A DNA stretch of 64,000 nt from Mucidula mucida (Eukaryota > Basidiomycota > Agaricomycetes > Agaricales > Physalacriaceae). The stretch covers positions 1-64,000 of the forward strand of contig JADNYV010000163.1 in the NCBI GenBank assembly GCA_015501055.1, given 5' to 3'. The position numbers and the translations under genes are program-made. The notes under the pieces were generated by a model. That model was not told the DNA's origin and searched no databases. It saw only the letters and a list, made by a program, of their open reading frames with translations. Positions 1 through 11,691 of the stretch are shown in pieces (the stretch's first letter is position 1; every line of letters starts with the position of its first letter).

Positions 1-591
1 ACAATCGTCACGGGGAGTGACAATGACCTTCCCGTGCGGGGGGTCTCGCGGTCGACGTCCTCGTTAGCCGTATCATCGTCATCATCATCCATCCTCGGCG
101 CTCTTGGCGTCCCCATCCCTTCAAGCCAACTGAAACAAACGAGATCGATAGATGAATGTCGTATGCCTCGCTGGTCGAGAAGTTGAACAATCTTGCCACA
201 AATATCAGTCCGCAGATCGCTGCTCTTCAAGAAGACGAAGACTTGGGTGCGAATGGTAGCCCAAAGACCGCCGTCTCTAAGTTTCGCATGCTCATAGATG
301 GGCAAAGTGCATCAACCGGAGGTCTTGCGGTCCCGATGGCATCACGAAAACGTCCTTGGACGTCCTATGAACAAGTTTTGGACCGTGGCATTTTGAGCCC
401 CGGATACCATAGTAATAGTAATTTGATTCGAGCTCGAATGGTGTGTAGTCAACGGAAGAGGAGTTCTCCCAGAGGCTTTCAATGGGAGAAGGGGAGTCGG
501 ATTGGGAGTCACCTCGGATGCCCTTCTTGAAAGCGGCATGCTCGGCGTCAGAGGTTGCCGGATTTTCGAGGAGCTCTGGCGCGCTCACCAC
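1..591 (-). CDS. Partial hypothetical protein (agaricomycete repeat family), cut by the window edge
   Basis: The product is not assigned a function. Reading leftward, one exon holds an N-terminal block with the stretch YYYYGIRGSKCHGPKLVHRT. It continues as IYEHAKLRDGGLWATIRTQ, then a probable 51-nt GT-AG intron, then IVQLLDQRGIRHSSIDLVCF and an acidic linker (DDDDDD). The frame runs off the left edge. The layout recalls a common basidiomycete hypothetical family with a YYGI-G-LVYRT head, from memory only. The start codon is uncertain because an upstream ATG near 606 would need a further splice. No lesion is visible in the part present. Confidence 0.5.
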
Positions 592-924
592 TTGAAAATC
601 ATGAGGTCAGAATAGAACACTACCCACAGAAAACAGAAAACTCGCTCGTGGCATGTTCTGATAGTCTTTGAGTGGGGGCGGGAGAGCGATGAAGTGGTTG
701 GGACTGAACCCCAATATTTAGAAGTCCGATGTCTTGCCGCCCGATCAGAAGCGCAAAATCTCTGTCTATATCAGGTCTACATATGCCCCCGGACAACTTG
801 TACGTGCTTACAAGACTGGCCTAGCCTCTAGTTAACGTGTATAACTTGCAGTAAGTCAAGGATTCCAGATGAGAATGCTTAAATACACGTTGTTTACATT
901 ACCACCGTACGTCCTATGTAATTT

Positions 925-1080
925 GATGCGGCTGAAGGGGCGCGTGGAGGAATTGAACAACTTGAGGAGTGGAAGGCGAGGACTGCAGCTTATTGGCAGC
1001 TTATGAGAAGCTAATAATTTAAATGCAAAGGCATAGGTTATCCGTGGCTCTGCAACATGTAACGCGTCTTCGATCAGAGA
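925..1080 (+). pseudogene. bZIP relic
   Basis: This stretch matches the zipper-coding half of the two bZIP genes at 13261 and 41828 (the segment encoding RLKGRVEELN and the EEW-KART region). It has small deletions and stops and lacks the basic region. It is the third, most decayed copy of that segment. Downstream sequence to about 1260 follows the 3' flank of the 41.5 kb bZIP copy. Confidence 0.7.
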
Positions 1081-1496
1081 AGATTAGCGACATTTCCGTC
1101 GATCACCATATTCACAACTCTACTCTGTTTGAGGTCTTTCTCATTATTCTAAGCATTCTAATATCTCATAGTTTCGTCATTTCCCTTCATTGTCGGAAAA
1201 GGATACTGCGCCAATCGTCTATGGAGTCAGTTCTTGTCCGCTGACATGATGCATGTTTATAACCTTACTACTCCCCTCATTGTAAACTTGTTGTCCTATT
1301 CTTGTGTGCGCCACATAACAAATGCTATCTGCCTGTAGGCATTTTGTATATGCGCTTACTCATCTGGCTTATGTCGGTGCCGGTCAGAATGAGTGATCAT
1401 CCTTTTGCTTCCGCGCGCTCTTGATTTCTTCCCACTACGTTGTGCGCTGTCATGCCCACTCATTCTTTCTTCTAATTACACCACAAATGTCTCATT

Positions 1497-1769
1497 CCAT
1501 GCCGCGTAGCCGGAACTCGTTCTCGCTCGATTCAACGATCTTCGTACATGCTTCTGAACCGGATGAATTGCCGCGGAAGCCATGGTACCATTACCTGCCT
1601 TTAGTTGGTGAGAGAACCCAGCATTCCTCGTATTTTTCCAACTGAATGGCTACAGGCACTGTATCGCTGATACTGGCTCCACAACCATCGTTACTAATCG
1701 TACTAGTCAATCATCACCTGCGCATGCTTGAGGCGCCATTCACCTTCATTGTGCACCTCTCCACCTGAA
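1497..1769 (+). pseudogene. 5' fragment of a DHHC acyltransferase gene
   Basis: The ATG at 1497 opens MSHSMPRSRNSFSLDSTIF, then an intron with GTGAGA donor, then GTVSLILAPQPSLLIVLVNH and LRMLEAPFTFIVHLS. This parallels the 5' end of the gene at 41137-39750 almost codon for codon. After VHLS a stop follows and similarity ends, so the DHHC catalytic part is absent. It is useful because it keeps the frame that the 41 kb copy has lost by one base. Confidence 0.75.
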
Positions 1770-1799
1770 GGGAATGTTGGGACCACGTTCACCAAGACA

Positions 1800-3410
1800 T
1801 AGACCAAGAAATCAGAGAAGGGTACTATTGTAAGTTCCCGGGACAGCTGTCTTCGTATGAACAGAATTTAAGGACGCCTCACGGTCTGGAGAGATGAATC
1901 AATGGCATACCTTGACGTAATGGAATCAAAGCGTCGACGGAGAGCGATTTGCATTAAGGGAACCACAGATAGGAGGATGGTCAATCAGGCTCGCTTTTTG
2001 ACGTTTGAAGGAGTTTCTTGACGCGTACGTGTTGGCCATCTATAGAGTTGTGACGATCTCGGCAGGTGGTATCTTACAGTGGTAAGCTTGATGCCCTGTG
2101 AGCCATTGTTGCCATCTACATTGACTGGAACATACCCAGTTCGTCTCGCAAGGTCGGACATAAACCAGTGGACTATCCTCCATCCTCGTTGTCTCGTTAA
2201 AGGCGCTCGGTGTGTCTACTGGGCAATCGTTGCGGCTTTAGTCCGGGCATTCTGCGAGCGCAAGAGCTCTTCATCGTGGCGTATACGGTAGCGCACTTGC
2301 CGCCTAATGAATGGTGCGGAAGCAAAAAACGGATGCGGGGAATCAGGATGGAAGAGAACGGCAAAAGGACGCGCGCGTGAGGAGCGGAGCCCACATCCAG
2401 AACATGAAAAGAATTTCAATCTTCCTCTTGCTCAAGACCACCATGGTTGCTTATGGTCGGCATCTTGTCGCACACTGCCCTTTGCAATCCCTGAGCGCCT
2501 CATTTGAATAATTGGGACGCTTGATGTAGGGCATACCTCTTCCTGGGCGCATACCGTTAACCCGTCATTTAGAGTCCCTACTAACGCCTTCTACCTCGTC
2601 GCATACGAGGGCTACCTGTGTCGGCATATGGCGCTGCCGTGCATGCCCTGTTCGACGCGGTCCCCTTCACTCTCGGTCTCCACTGGGGCTTAGGTATGTA
2701 AATATCCTTCCCCGTTTTACCCGCTTCTCCGCCGTGATGATATATCTTTATATTTGCTACTTCAGAGGACAGTGCTCCAATGAGATAACTCTTCCACCAA
2801 GATCTCTGACTTTGTGTTCTGTTTTTCTACTGCCTTGCTTGTTACTTCCTCAGATTCGGCTCATCAATCGTCTTTTCATGTGGACTGAGTACGCAATGTA
2901 ATCTCCTCTTCCCTCCTAATGATGTCTCACGATCATTCGTGACCACGAGCTCATTCCACGGCTACTATGGCTGTCCTGACCAGGCTAGGCCACTGCGTAC
3001 TTTTCTCGTCTAGTGCAACTTCGTCCTGACCCGTAACCTTAGATTGGACCGCGACGGACCCCAGATTTTACCCTGGAGGGGACTTGACTCATCATTCACT
3101 AATCAGTTGTTCTCGCTTTCATGACTCGCCTAACTTGACTAGTTCGCCCGACGTGTTGTCTAGGCGGTCAAGATTTACGAAGGGGTTGGAAGTAGTCAAG
3201 GTGAATAATTGCCCTTGTTTCCTTGCTTTGATATCATCTTCTTTTATGTACTAGTAGTTCAATCTCTGAGCTTCGTTGAGTTATTGATCAAGTTGAAGCT
3301 CGTGATGTTACACAACTTCGAAATACTTAGGTCGTTGTGCTACTCCTTCCCCGTTGAAAAGTGTTACATCTCGGAGCCTGATTTCGCTCAGCACTGGTAG
3401 TCGTTCTTCC
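1800..3410. repeat. Dispersed repeat R, copy 1 (long form)
   Basis: About 1.6 kb that recurs, diverged, at 6950-7750, 9850-10500 and 51930-53640. Shared landmarks, in order, are a block around the string acaactgtcttcgtatgaac (diverged here), a block coding on the minus strand for YVPVNVDG, a block ending in agaccaccatgg, and a 3' part containing atatttgctacttcag followed by a conserved exon-like block. The last part also occurs at 2750, 12260, 42790 and 52980. It probably derives from a spliced gene, but no intact reading frame remains in any copy. Confidence 0.6.
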
Positions 3411-3639
3411 GCCTCATAGCCGCAGTCAAATACTAGCCCAAGTCCGATCATTGAACTATATTCACTGGCCTTAAACCCCCTACGTCCGACGCAACATTGT
3501 ACAAATGTAGTTCTTCTTGGACGCTGCGTATGAAATTAGTGCGTCTGACTCTGACAAGCAGAACAAAAAAAGGCAAGGGCACCTTTCGGCAAATTCTCGC
3601 GCTCATCATTTGAGTTGTCGCCGCGGCCAACAAGGCTTG

Positions 3640-3835
3640 TTGCCGTTCCGCAATGCAACTGAGGCGTAGTAATTTCTTCCACAAGGCTTCATTGTATACA
3701 TATTTCTCTATCTTCACGTCCTTTCTTCCTTCGACGGTCAACGTCAAGAGAGCGCGCGGTCGGGTGTGATGTGCTACTGCAGTCAGAAATCCATATTTAT
3801 ATCGCTACATTGAGGCTCCATGGTATCATTAAAGT
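3640..3835. repeat. Repeat shared with 13815-14010
   Basis: This block, containing tctttc-aattccttcgac-type sequence and then ctgcagtcagaaatccatat, is repeated with few changes at 13815-14010, immediately 3' of the full-length MAFQL-family gene. Between 3410 and 3640, and from 3836 to 3937, nothing recognisable was found. The short minus-strand reading frame here (3448-3747) is not conserved in frame at the second site. Confidence 0.6.
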
Positions 3836-3937
3836 ACAGAAATTGCGACGGACGGATGCTGATACCAACGCCAACGCAGTCCAAACTACTGTGAATTGTG
3901 ATAAGCTAGCGTCCCCCGTGTCCATTCATATTTGAAC

Positions 3938-4455
3938 TCACGTCCAAAAATCACATCCTATGTTCGGAACGAGGATCTTGATGCTCGAGAGAGAATTGAC
4001 AAAGACTCCTTCAAGATGAAAACAGCCGTTGCAGCCGACATCGACAATGAGACAAGTCCCAGCAAAGTTGCTGTCGGTGCACCCCTCCCAGACATTAACC
4101 TGAGTGCCGCTGGGAACGTACCCGAAGGGCACAACAGGTCGTCCATAGCCTATGACTTCAGTGTAAGCCAATGCCGTGTCGTTGTCCCCACCAGCCACTT
4201 CTGAAGGCATACAGATCTGCAGCGCGTTCAGCGTAGACAACAAATTCAAGTAATTTGACGCACCACCCGTTGCGCATTCAGTTCCAGTCTCACAGACACC
4301 ATCACCACACTCCGCGAGGGTCTGCAGAAACGTGAGTCCCGAACACAAAATTCCGGGAATCAGTGACTTACATCCAGCAGATGCGCGACACTGGCAGCTC
4401 TCGCCACACTCGCAGCAATTAAAACAACGCCGTTGAGGGCCATGAAGTCAACCAT
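3938..4455 (-). CDS. Small secreted cysteine-rich protein A, beta/gamma-crystallin-like motif
   Basis: Two exons, 4455-4372 and 4321-3938, joined by a 50-nt GT-AG intron in phase 0, give 155 residues. Exon 1 encodes a signal-peptide-like head (MVDFMALNGVVLIAASVARA). The mature part has a Cys-rich segment (ECGDGVCETGTECATGG), then a Tyr/Gly segment (EVIGYGRPVVPFGYVPSG), and a C-terminal CTDSNFAGTC...CNGC...SLSSIKI block ending GCDFWT. The pattern C--NF-G-C...C--C...SSI resembles a Greek-key (beta/gamma-crystallin) repeat; that is a motif impression, not a search result. The tandem paralogue at 5672-6200 supports the exon model because exon 1 is 84 nt in both. Likely extracellular; function unknown. 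Confidence 0.8.
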
Positions 4456-5671
4456 GACGGCAGTGTCTTGGCTTGTAGTTCAAAGGATTACTATATATGC
4501 ACTACCATTCTTCTTAGATAGGTTAGCACATTCCTATCCCGTTCAAAAGGCGAATAGTCTCACACGATAAAGAAGACGCGGTGCCAAAATGGAGGGACAC
4601 ATACCTATTCAGAGGATTCACACTAGAAGCGCGCCACAAGCAATGAACACAACGAAGTCCTTGTCCAGAGCGGAGGATCATTGGCAGGTGTCAAGACTCA
4701 AGCAGTCATTCGCATCATCTAGTTAACACGCTTAGTGTATGCTAGTGGCATTCGAGGCGTCTTGAAGAGCTACTGGGATAATCAGTCCATCGATATCGGA
4801 ACCTGAACTCTCGTCTTACGGCGACAACAGATTACAAGTGGGTGTTGAAGCGACAGAGGTGCATGGAGAGTCAAACGATTCACGAACAACATCATTAATG
4901 CGGTACATAAATAAAACTTGCAAAGCTCGTTTGGTTTTTCATCCCGCAACCACCCTCATCCTGTGTGGCTCTACCCTGTCAGAAGACCGTGAAAGACTTT
5001 GGAACTGATCGCTCCATTGACCCTTTCGCCGTGTGTAGGGACTCGACGCGCCGGTTCGCATCGACGGCGTCATTCCATTCGGCCCTAACCTCATTTCGAG
5101 GTTGACTCGTTCGGTCTGATAGCTGTGTTGTAAATGGGTACCACTCTTGGATTGTATGGGCAGTTTATATGGAAAACACTGTTGTATGTTGCCCGTGTGT
5201 CGTATAAGATGTTGAGCTTGGGCCACTGGACGCGTACTGCTCCTCTCATCTTCCGGTTTATAACCACAAGAAATATCGGTAGAGCTGAGCCCTGGACATT
5301 GTAGACGCGCGTCGTCAAAAGCCCAATTGCCGCCGCAGTTTCACGTTGTAGCACATCTCGTAGTCTTGTGCAATCGTGCGGCGACACCGCTAGCGAGCAG
5401 CCTTTTCAGCAGGAAACAAGTGATGGTAAGAGTTCTAAGACGTGCGGGGCGAAGTTGAATTCAATAAAGCTCGTTAAGTAGCACATACAATTCGTGATAG
5501 TACATCAATGCAGATAACAATTGAACGCAACAATACGATCGTTAAAACTAGTCGTCGTAAGATCAAAGACGGCTCCGGAATCAATGTTCAGCCCGTCGCC
5601 GACACAGTTCGTATTACTAAAAAAACCGTAAATGAGCTCCCTTTATCCTCAAGATGGATGGATACAAAGTC
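4456..5671. other. Intergenic spacer between the two secreted-protein genes
   Basis: About 1.2 kb with only short, non-conserved reading frames. It would hold the promoter of protein A; a TATA-like ctatatatgc lies near 4490-4499, 35 bases upstream of its ATG. No repeat shared with the rest of the window was recognised. Confidence 0.4.
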
Positions 5672-6200
5672 TTACACCCAAAAGTTGCACCCCACAGTAG
5701 GCTCGATGATCCGAATGCTGGAAATGGAATCGACCATGGGCCCGTCAAGTGCAAAGCACACGTCGCATGACAAAGAATAGAATCTGCAGGTCCCCACAAA
5801 GTTCACGTCGGTGCAGCCCGTCCACACAAGAATCGGATCATCACCTGCAGCATCAGCGACGGGCGCCATGGGACGTCCGTATCCCTGGACTTCGGTGTAC
5901 GTCAAGGTGTTATTGTCGTCTACGCGCGGAGGTGAGCAAAAGCTCGGTACTGAAAGTCCACTCAGAAAACAACGTTCAACGAAAACGTGCGCTACGAACC
6001 TCCCAATGTGCACTCAGTTCCAATGGGGCAGACGCCATCTATATGATCTCCACATTCCGCGAAGGTCTGTACAAGTGTCAGCGGCACACAAGGATCTACG
6101 GCTGAAGATCACCCACATCGAGTAACTTCACAACACTGGCGGCTATCGCAACATTTGCTATGAAGATCGCAGCGACAATGGGTTTGGCGTTGAACATCAT
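5672..6200 (-). CDS. Small secreted cysteine-rich protein B, paralogue of A
   Basis: Three exons (6200-6117, 6066-6000, 5949-5672), with GT-AG introns of 50 nt each, give 142 residues. Two ATGs are adjacent at 6200 and 6197. The signal-peptide-like head is MMFNAKPIVAAIFIANVAIA. The mature part holds ECGDHIDGVCPIGTECTLGG, then GYGRPMAPVADAAGDD, then CTDVNFVGTC...CDVC...SISSIRI ending GCNFWV. Exon 1 has the same length as in protein A and the first intron is in the same place; the second intron is specific to this copy. All cysteines of the C-terminal block are kept. Expected to be exported; role unknown. The pair is a local tandem duplication, same strand, 1.2 kb apart. Confidence 0.8.
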
Positions 6201-6949
6201 GCCAGTGATTACCACCTCTTGCAAAGAGCCATATATCTTACTGCCGTGAATTTGATTCCTCCATGAAGCCTAGAATATGTTCAGTTGCCCCTCGATGAGA
6301 AGGAAGAGCGTCTCCGGCGAAAACAAGTCCGACAAAACGCGGCGGCACAGAAGATAGGAACGTGTCCTTGATAGGGACCAGGTTCTCATTCAAAGTGATT
6401 CAAGGGAAAGAGGGTTCTGACTTGAAGCGCACGTCAATCAGGGCAAAGTCCGGCGTACCTGAGTCATTATTCAAAGCAGAAGATGGTCGGAGGTCCAGCA
6501 GACCAACAGAAGCTGGTCATATCGTTATTCGACACTGTGGATGTTAACTGCTCCGTTCAGCTTGTCATCTACAGGGTGCCTGTCAAGCCGACTTGCGCTG
6601 CTGTGTGACAGCGAGAAGGGACCGTTGGCGGAGGAAAAAGTTCAACGCAACAGGATGTGTTGGTGCGTTCTTGATGGTGGTGGTAGGAATTCGACAACCG
6701 CGGATACTACGCTCTTCTTCAGCGAATATGGTTGATGGGCGCAGAACAATCCAGATAAACAAGCATCATTGATAATTCGATTGCGAAGAAGATTACACGT
6801 CGGTCACATGGGGCGCAGATATAATCAAGCTGATTACATGGAACGAGCAGGTCAAAGAAACCTGCAGATAGTTGACATCAGTGCTTGTCCTGCAGACACA
6901 AAGATTACAAGGAATCAGAAAGGTAAGACAGGTCATAGGGTACTCGTAT
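6201..6949. other. Spacer, nothing recognised
   Basis: About 750 bases upstream of protein B. Short plus-strand reading frames are present but none is conserved elsewhere in the window or recognisable. Confidence 0.35.
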
Positions 6950-7750
6950 AAATCTCTTTATTTTGTAGCATCATAGATTCAACATGGCGAGCAGGACTTA
7001 CACGTAGCTTCCATCGGAATGATTCTTGCATGAGTCGATAACCTGAAAATCGTTTTAAGACCGCGTCTAAGAATATGCAGACCGAAGAGTCAGAGAAGGG
7101 TACTAGTGTGAGTTCATGAGACAACTGTCTTCGTATGAACAGAAATTCAAGGACGCATCATGGTCCAGTGAGACGAGCGACAGGGTGGCATACCTCGGCA
7201 GAATGGCACAGAACCAACAGATCACCAACGTAATGAGTTTGAAGGAAACAACGTATGGGCGGAAGATCAGGCCTGCTCGTTGGCGCTTGGACCCCAGATG
7301 GTTGCGGCGATTGCTATCTTGCAGAAGAAGCTATATACCCTGTGAGCCATCGTCGCCATCTACATTGACTGGAACATACCCAGTCCGTCTCGCAAGGTCG
7401 TTCACATTCCAACATGGACAGAATCCTGGTGGCTGTCGTTTGTCGTCTTTGTCGTGCTCAGGGCGTGTCTACAGGGCGATCGCTTTAGTCCGGGCGTGCT
7501 GCGAGCTCCCCGGCGGGTTCATCGTGGCGCGGACGATAAGGCAATTTGCCGCCTAATCAGAGCTGCGGAAGCAAAAAGCGGATGCGGGGATGGAAGAGAA
7601 CGGAAAAAGAGACGGGCACGTGAGGAGCGGAGCCCGAAATCCAGACCACGAAAATATGATTATTTCCTCTTGCTCAAGACCGCCAAGGTCGGCGTTTTGT
7701 CGCTCGTTGTCTTCTGCAACCCCGCTCGTACGGACAACTAATTGCCTCTG
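6950..7750. repeat. Dispersed repeat R, copy 2
   Basis: Matches copy 1 from the gtagcatcat block through the YVPVNVDGDDGSQ-coding block (minus strand, near 7320-7400) to the agaccgcc block near 7677. The 3' exon-like part of the long copies is missing. No intact gene. Confidence 0.6.
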
Positions 7751-8015
7751 GTGCAACATTGGAATTACACAAGATAATAATGCTTGGTATGTTGTTGTGA
7801 ATCACGATGTGAGTACTCATCTAGAATCCCTTCTTCTTCGTTATGATGTCCTGTGTATATCATTGTTATCTGAGGACAATGTCCCATGCTCAAAATCATG
7901 GAAAAAACTGAACCTTTCCTTTTTGTCTCCCCTCAAATTCGCAAGTAGCGCTTGTGGCGCACACCCAGTCATAGATAGGTACAAGGCAAAGAGATGGTAT
8001 AGTGCCTATACATGC

Positions 8016-9256
8016 CTATGACCGATACAAGAGATATCCAAGTAGAGATCCATGAGAAAACATTAGTAGCCGAATCATCATCAACACCGCTTTCGACCCA
8101 ACCCTCCTCGGAGATGAAACAATCTTCAAAAAGAAAAGCACCAGACGCCTGCAACTGCGTTGAAGCATCTGGGTAACCTCCTGGTATTTGAAGAACGTAA
8201 GCTCTGACAACAGATCCTTCCTCCGAATAGCGAAATTGAGCAGCAGTTCTCGGAGATTCGGCACCAAATCCACTGTTGCCAGACCAGTCATCAACGCGAG
8301 CAAAGCCTGGTCCACACCTGAAACGAAAGTCATGCTTTCGGGCAACGACGTATGAAAATATGATGGTAAGGTCCTGCAAGTGTGGCACCACCTCAAGGAT
8401 TTCGACCAAGCGCGCCACATCGCAGTTGATGAGTTTCAAAGAACAAGCGGGCAGCGAGAGTGCTTGAGGAGAGAGGGAAGGACGGTCCTGAGCGATGTAT
8501 CTGCTATGTCGCCGAGAGTGAGTATACGAAGCTGCGGAAGATGGACAAGAGTCAAATCGGAAGGGAACCTTCTGAGGCTGAGTTCTGTGATCTGGGAAGT
8601 AACGCGTGATTCGGATGGGATTGGGGGCCGGAAGAAATACATGGCCATCCTTTTGACGACGCGGCCCTGGCACAACATGTCGACCAAAGAGGAATCGTAG
8701 TAATCACCGACCACAGTGTAAATATCAAGCTCAATGAGCCGCGAAAGCATGTCATGAACACCGTCAAGGGCACGTGTGCACGGCATATCGAGCTTGAAAA
8801 GTCGAAGGGTGCGCCACTGCGTAGCGCGTTCCATCAGCACGTTCAATAAAGCCAAAGCCAGTCCGGAGAGATTGTTCCCAGTGTCGTCATAGACGGGCCT
8901 AGCATAGAACGTGATGAACAAATCCGGCGCGTTTGCACGAGATACAATGAAAGAGAGAAATGCGGCGGGGTCGGAACACCGGGCTGCTAAAATCCGCACG
9001 GGGACTGTTATGTACCTCCACAGGCGAGAGAAGTGCGTGGCGGCATAGCGCCAAGACCGGCAAACACTGCTCAACGTCCAGCAATCGTTTGAAAGATACG
9101 GGCTTTGGGAGGCGAGTGATAGCCGAATATCTCCTCCAGGAGCTCTCTCGGGAGATTTTGGATCGGCGACGAGATAGAAGAGAGAAAGGTCGGGATATTG
9201 GACACAGCGGACGTTCTGCGTCCGCCGAGGCACGAAACGTTGCTCGCGATAGACAT
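8016..9256 (-). pseudogene. F-box/leucine-rich-type protein, broken paralogue of 56451-57818
   Basis: Starts at 9256 with MSIASN and the F-box head IQNLPRELLEEIFGYHSPP, then shifts frame near 9085. It continues with NDCWTLSSVCRSWRYAATH through FPSDLTLVHLPQLRILTLGD, and shifts again near 8440 into the C-terminal part (FVSGVDQALL). Against the intact paralogue it also lacks about 40 residues between the LDI and YYDSSLVD segments (near 8700). Two or more frame lesions plus a deletion make it a pseudogene. The intact relative would be expected to act as a substrate receptor of an SCF ubiquitin ligase. Confidence 0.85.
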
Positions 9257-9540
9257 TATTGGAGTGAGGCTGTGAATTTCGGTTAGACGAGAGAGTGCAA
9301 GGTAAAAGTAACAGATGGCTTACAGTGGTGGTTCTGAGCGATGACTTTCAAGGTGACAAACGTATCGATGGTCACCTTATAAAGAGAACACTGAACAAGG
9401 TGCCAAAGTCGACCAAACAGACATACATGATCAGCCATGTTTGGCGATGTGGACGTTGATTAAACGGATTGGACCTAGGTAAACCTGGTCAGATGCCACC
9501 CTAAAATATTTTCAAGGATATGTGGCGCAATTTCTATACA
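9257..9540 (-). promoter_or_regulatory. Duplicated 5' flank of the F-box pseudogene
   Basis: Similar to the flank of the intact F-box gene (56150-56450), including a TATA-like ttataaag near 9378-9385, matching ctatataagg at 56312. The similarity shows the duplication took in the promoter as well as the gene. From 9540 to 9850 nothing is recognised. Confidence 0.55.
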
Positions 9541-9849
9541 TCGTCGTTAAGAGCAACAATAGTCGATGATCGCGAAACGTAACGCTTCATACCTCCGAGA
9601 CACGTATTGAAACCAACGTCGACGAGCTCGCCAGGCAAGCGTTCCGATGATCCACTCGAAGTCTACTCGCACAGGTTGCACCGTGAAGATGTGCCGCAAC
9701 GTAACTCAAGCAATCCGGTTCCACCTGTAGTGTACATTCTTGAAACACTTTTCAGCGCGTCAGTAATCTATGGTAACGTTGAGGCGTCAACGATCTACAG
9801 AAACGTGATATGAGTTGTTGATGTCAACATGAGGAGTAAAAAGAATCAG

Positions 9850-10500
9850 GGTAGCAAAGGAAAGTCATAGCGCACTCGTATTAAACCCTTTATTTCGTAG
9901 CATCATACGTTTGAAATGGCGAGCAGGACTTACGGAGAGATGATTTTCACAGCAATCTTGCATGCGTCGGATACCTGAAAAGAGTGTTGTTTGAGAATAC
10001 GCAGACCGAGAGGTCAGAGAAGGGTAATAGAGAGACAGATGTCCCGTATGAACAAAAATTCAAGGACGCATCGCGGTCTAGGGAGATACGCGATAGGATG
10101 GCATACCTTGACGCAATGGTATAAAAGCTTTGACCCGCGAGTTGCACTGAGGGAACGACGTCGGGGGATGGGCGGATGATCAGGCAGTTATGGAACCCGT
10201 ACACGTCAGTAGATTTTGAGAGCCATCCGGACGGTTGTGACGGTCTCGGCGTAGTATCTTGTCCAGGTAAGCTAAGTAGATACTTTGTGAGCTATTGCCC
10301 CCACCACATTGATTGGCACGTACTCAGTCTTCCTCGAGGAGTCGTTCGCATTACAGCATGGGCAGAAGATACTGTAGGTGGCCTTCCCACGTCGTCGGCG
10401 ATCGCTGCGCTTTAGTCCGGGCGTGCTGCAAGCGCCAAGGTCCTTCGTCGTGGTGCGTACGATAGGGCATTTTCCGCCTAATGAATGATACGGAAGCAAT
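9850..10500. repeat. Dispersed repeat R, copy 3
   Basis: Same order of blocks as copies 1 and 2 (the gtagcatcat block, gtatgaacaaaaattcaagg, and the minus-strand YVPINV-coding block near 10290-10340). It joins arm A of the inverted segmental duplication just to its right. Confidence 0.55.
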
Positions 10501-10699
10501 GTGGGCTAGTGGTTCCTGGTGCGGTATTACATGGCGAGATCGTTCACCAACTATCCGGTGTACCCTCCTTTGCGCTGACAATCTTCTACACAGACTCGTC
10601 TGCTGGCCTGCGAAATACTCGCGATATTTCCATTGGGTCGTTAACATTATCCTTCATGTTATATACAACGACGGAGCTGATACATTAATCAGTCAGAGT

Positions 10700-11198
10700 G
10701 GGTTTGAGGAAGCTATGCTCTGGGCGGGCGTGGCCAACAACGCTAGCATGGCCTGTTCACTGAGGGGATTCCAGAGAGCTGGGAAACGAGTAGATTTGAA
10801 GGAAAAGAAAGAATACGGACTCACGCAGAAGACCGGCGGCAGAGGGCGCAGGAGCTACTTGGGCGATATACAAATTGTAGGCGGCAATAATGGCGTGTTC
10901 GTATCGTTTAGCATCCACCACACATTGTATGAGAGCGACAGTACTGCTGAGAGCGGGATATTTTTCAGTACGGCGCTCAGAGAAAAGCGAAAAGGCTCAC
11001 AGTTCTCAGTCAGAACGTTCTTGCTGTACATGATAGCATCGTATACATCTTGTGTAGTCGGGGGTTAGACGGGTTTGTTTAGTCTCGTAAACCAACTCAA
11101 CGAGAGAAGATGGGATACTCACGATCGTCTCTTAGGGCCGGGAAAGGAAGGCCTGAGTGATGCGCGGGTGCAACAAGCTGGTTCAACTGGAAAGCCAT
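10700..11198 (-). pseudogene. MAFQL-family gene, arm A copy, interrupted
   Basis: ATG at 11198 opens MAFQLNQLVAPAHHSGLPFP. After the PALR codons (about 11140-11090) an extra piece of about 54 bases, absent from the three other copies, breaks the frame. Past it the family sequence resumes (TTQDVYDAIMYSKNVLTENC), with the usual GTGAGC donor, and a second exon (YEHAIIAAYNLYIAQVAPAP). Reading is therefore preserved on both sides of a small insertion. It is counted as broken unless the insertion is spliced; it contains a GTGAGT but no acceptor that restores the frame was found. Confidence 0.6.
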
Positions 11199-11691
11199 AG
11201 TCATGGTAGAGAGCAAGAAAGGTGTCTCCGTGCACGAGGCTCAGGCCAATCGCGTATCCAGTGACATGGTGGAGGACGGGCCCGTATACGTTCGTCGACA
11301 TATTCATATTACGCGTCCATGTTCTGGTTCGGGGCAAGCTGCAGGCCAATTACCAGGCTATAGGCGCTCCGCTGTCGGTGCCATCAATCAATGCTGCAAC
11401 GATTATAGCACGTGCGCCTGGAAAGACGGGCAGTCGTGCGCTCTCAAAGACGTGTAGTAGCATATTCGTAAACGAATGGAACCGGTCAGGAACCGGTCGA
11501 AGGCTGAGGCCAAAAATGCGGGCCGGGAGGGACGGACACGTGATGTGCGGATCAAAACAAAGAACGCGAAAAAAATGATTGCCAATTTTTCCTTTGCACT
11601 ACACCACCATGGTCGCCTTTTCGTCCCCCGCCTTCAGGCTGCCTCCCTTTGCTTTTGCTCCTGGAGCTGGCAAACACATATAGTGTAGAGT

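Noticed and set aside
10481..11068. 195-residue plus-strand frame in arm A
   Set aside because: Antisense of the MAFQL copy; the sense strand shows the conserved exons and splice sites.
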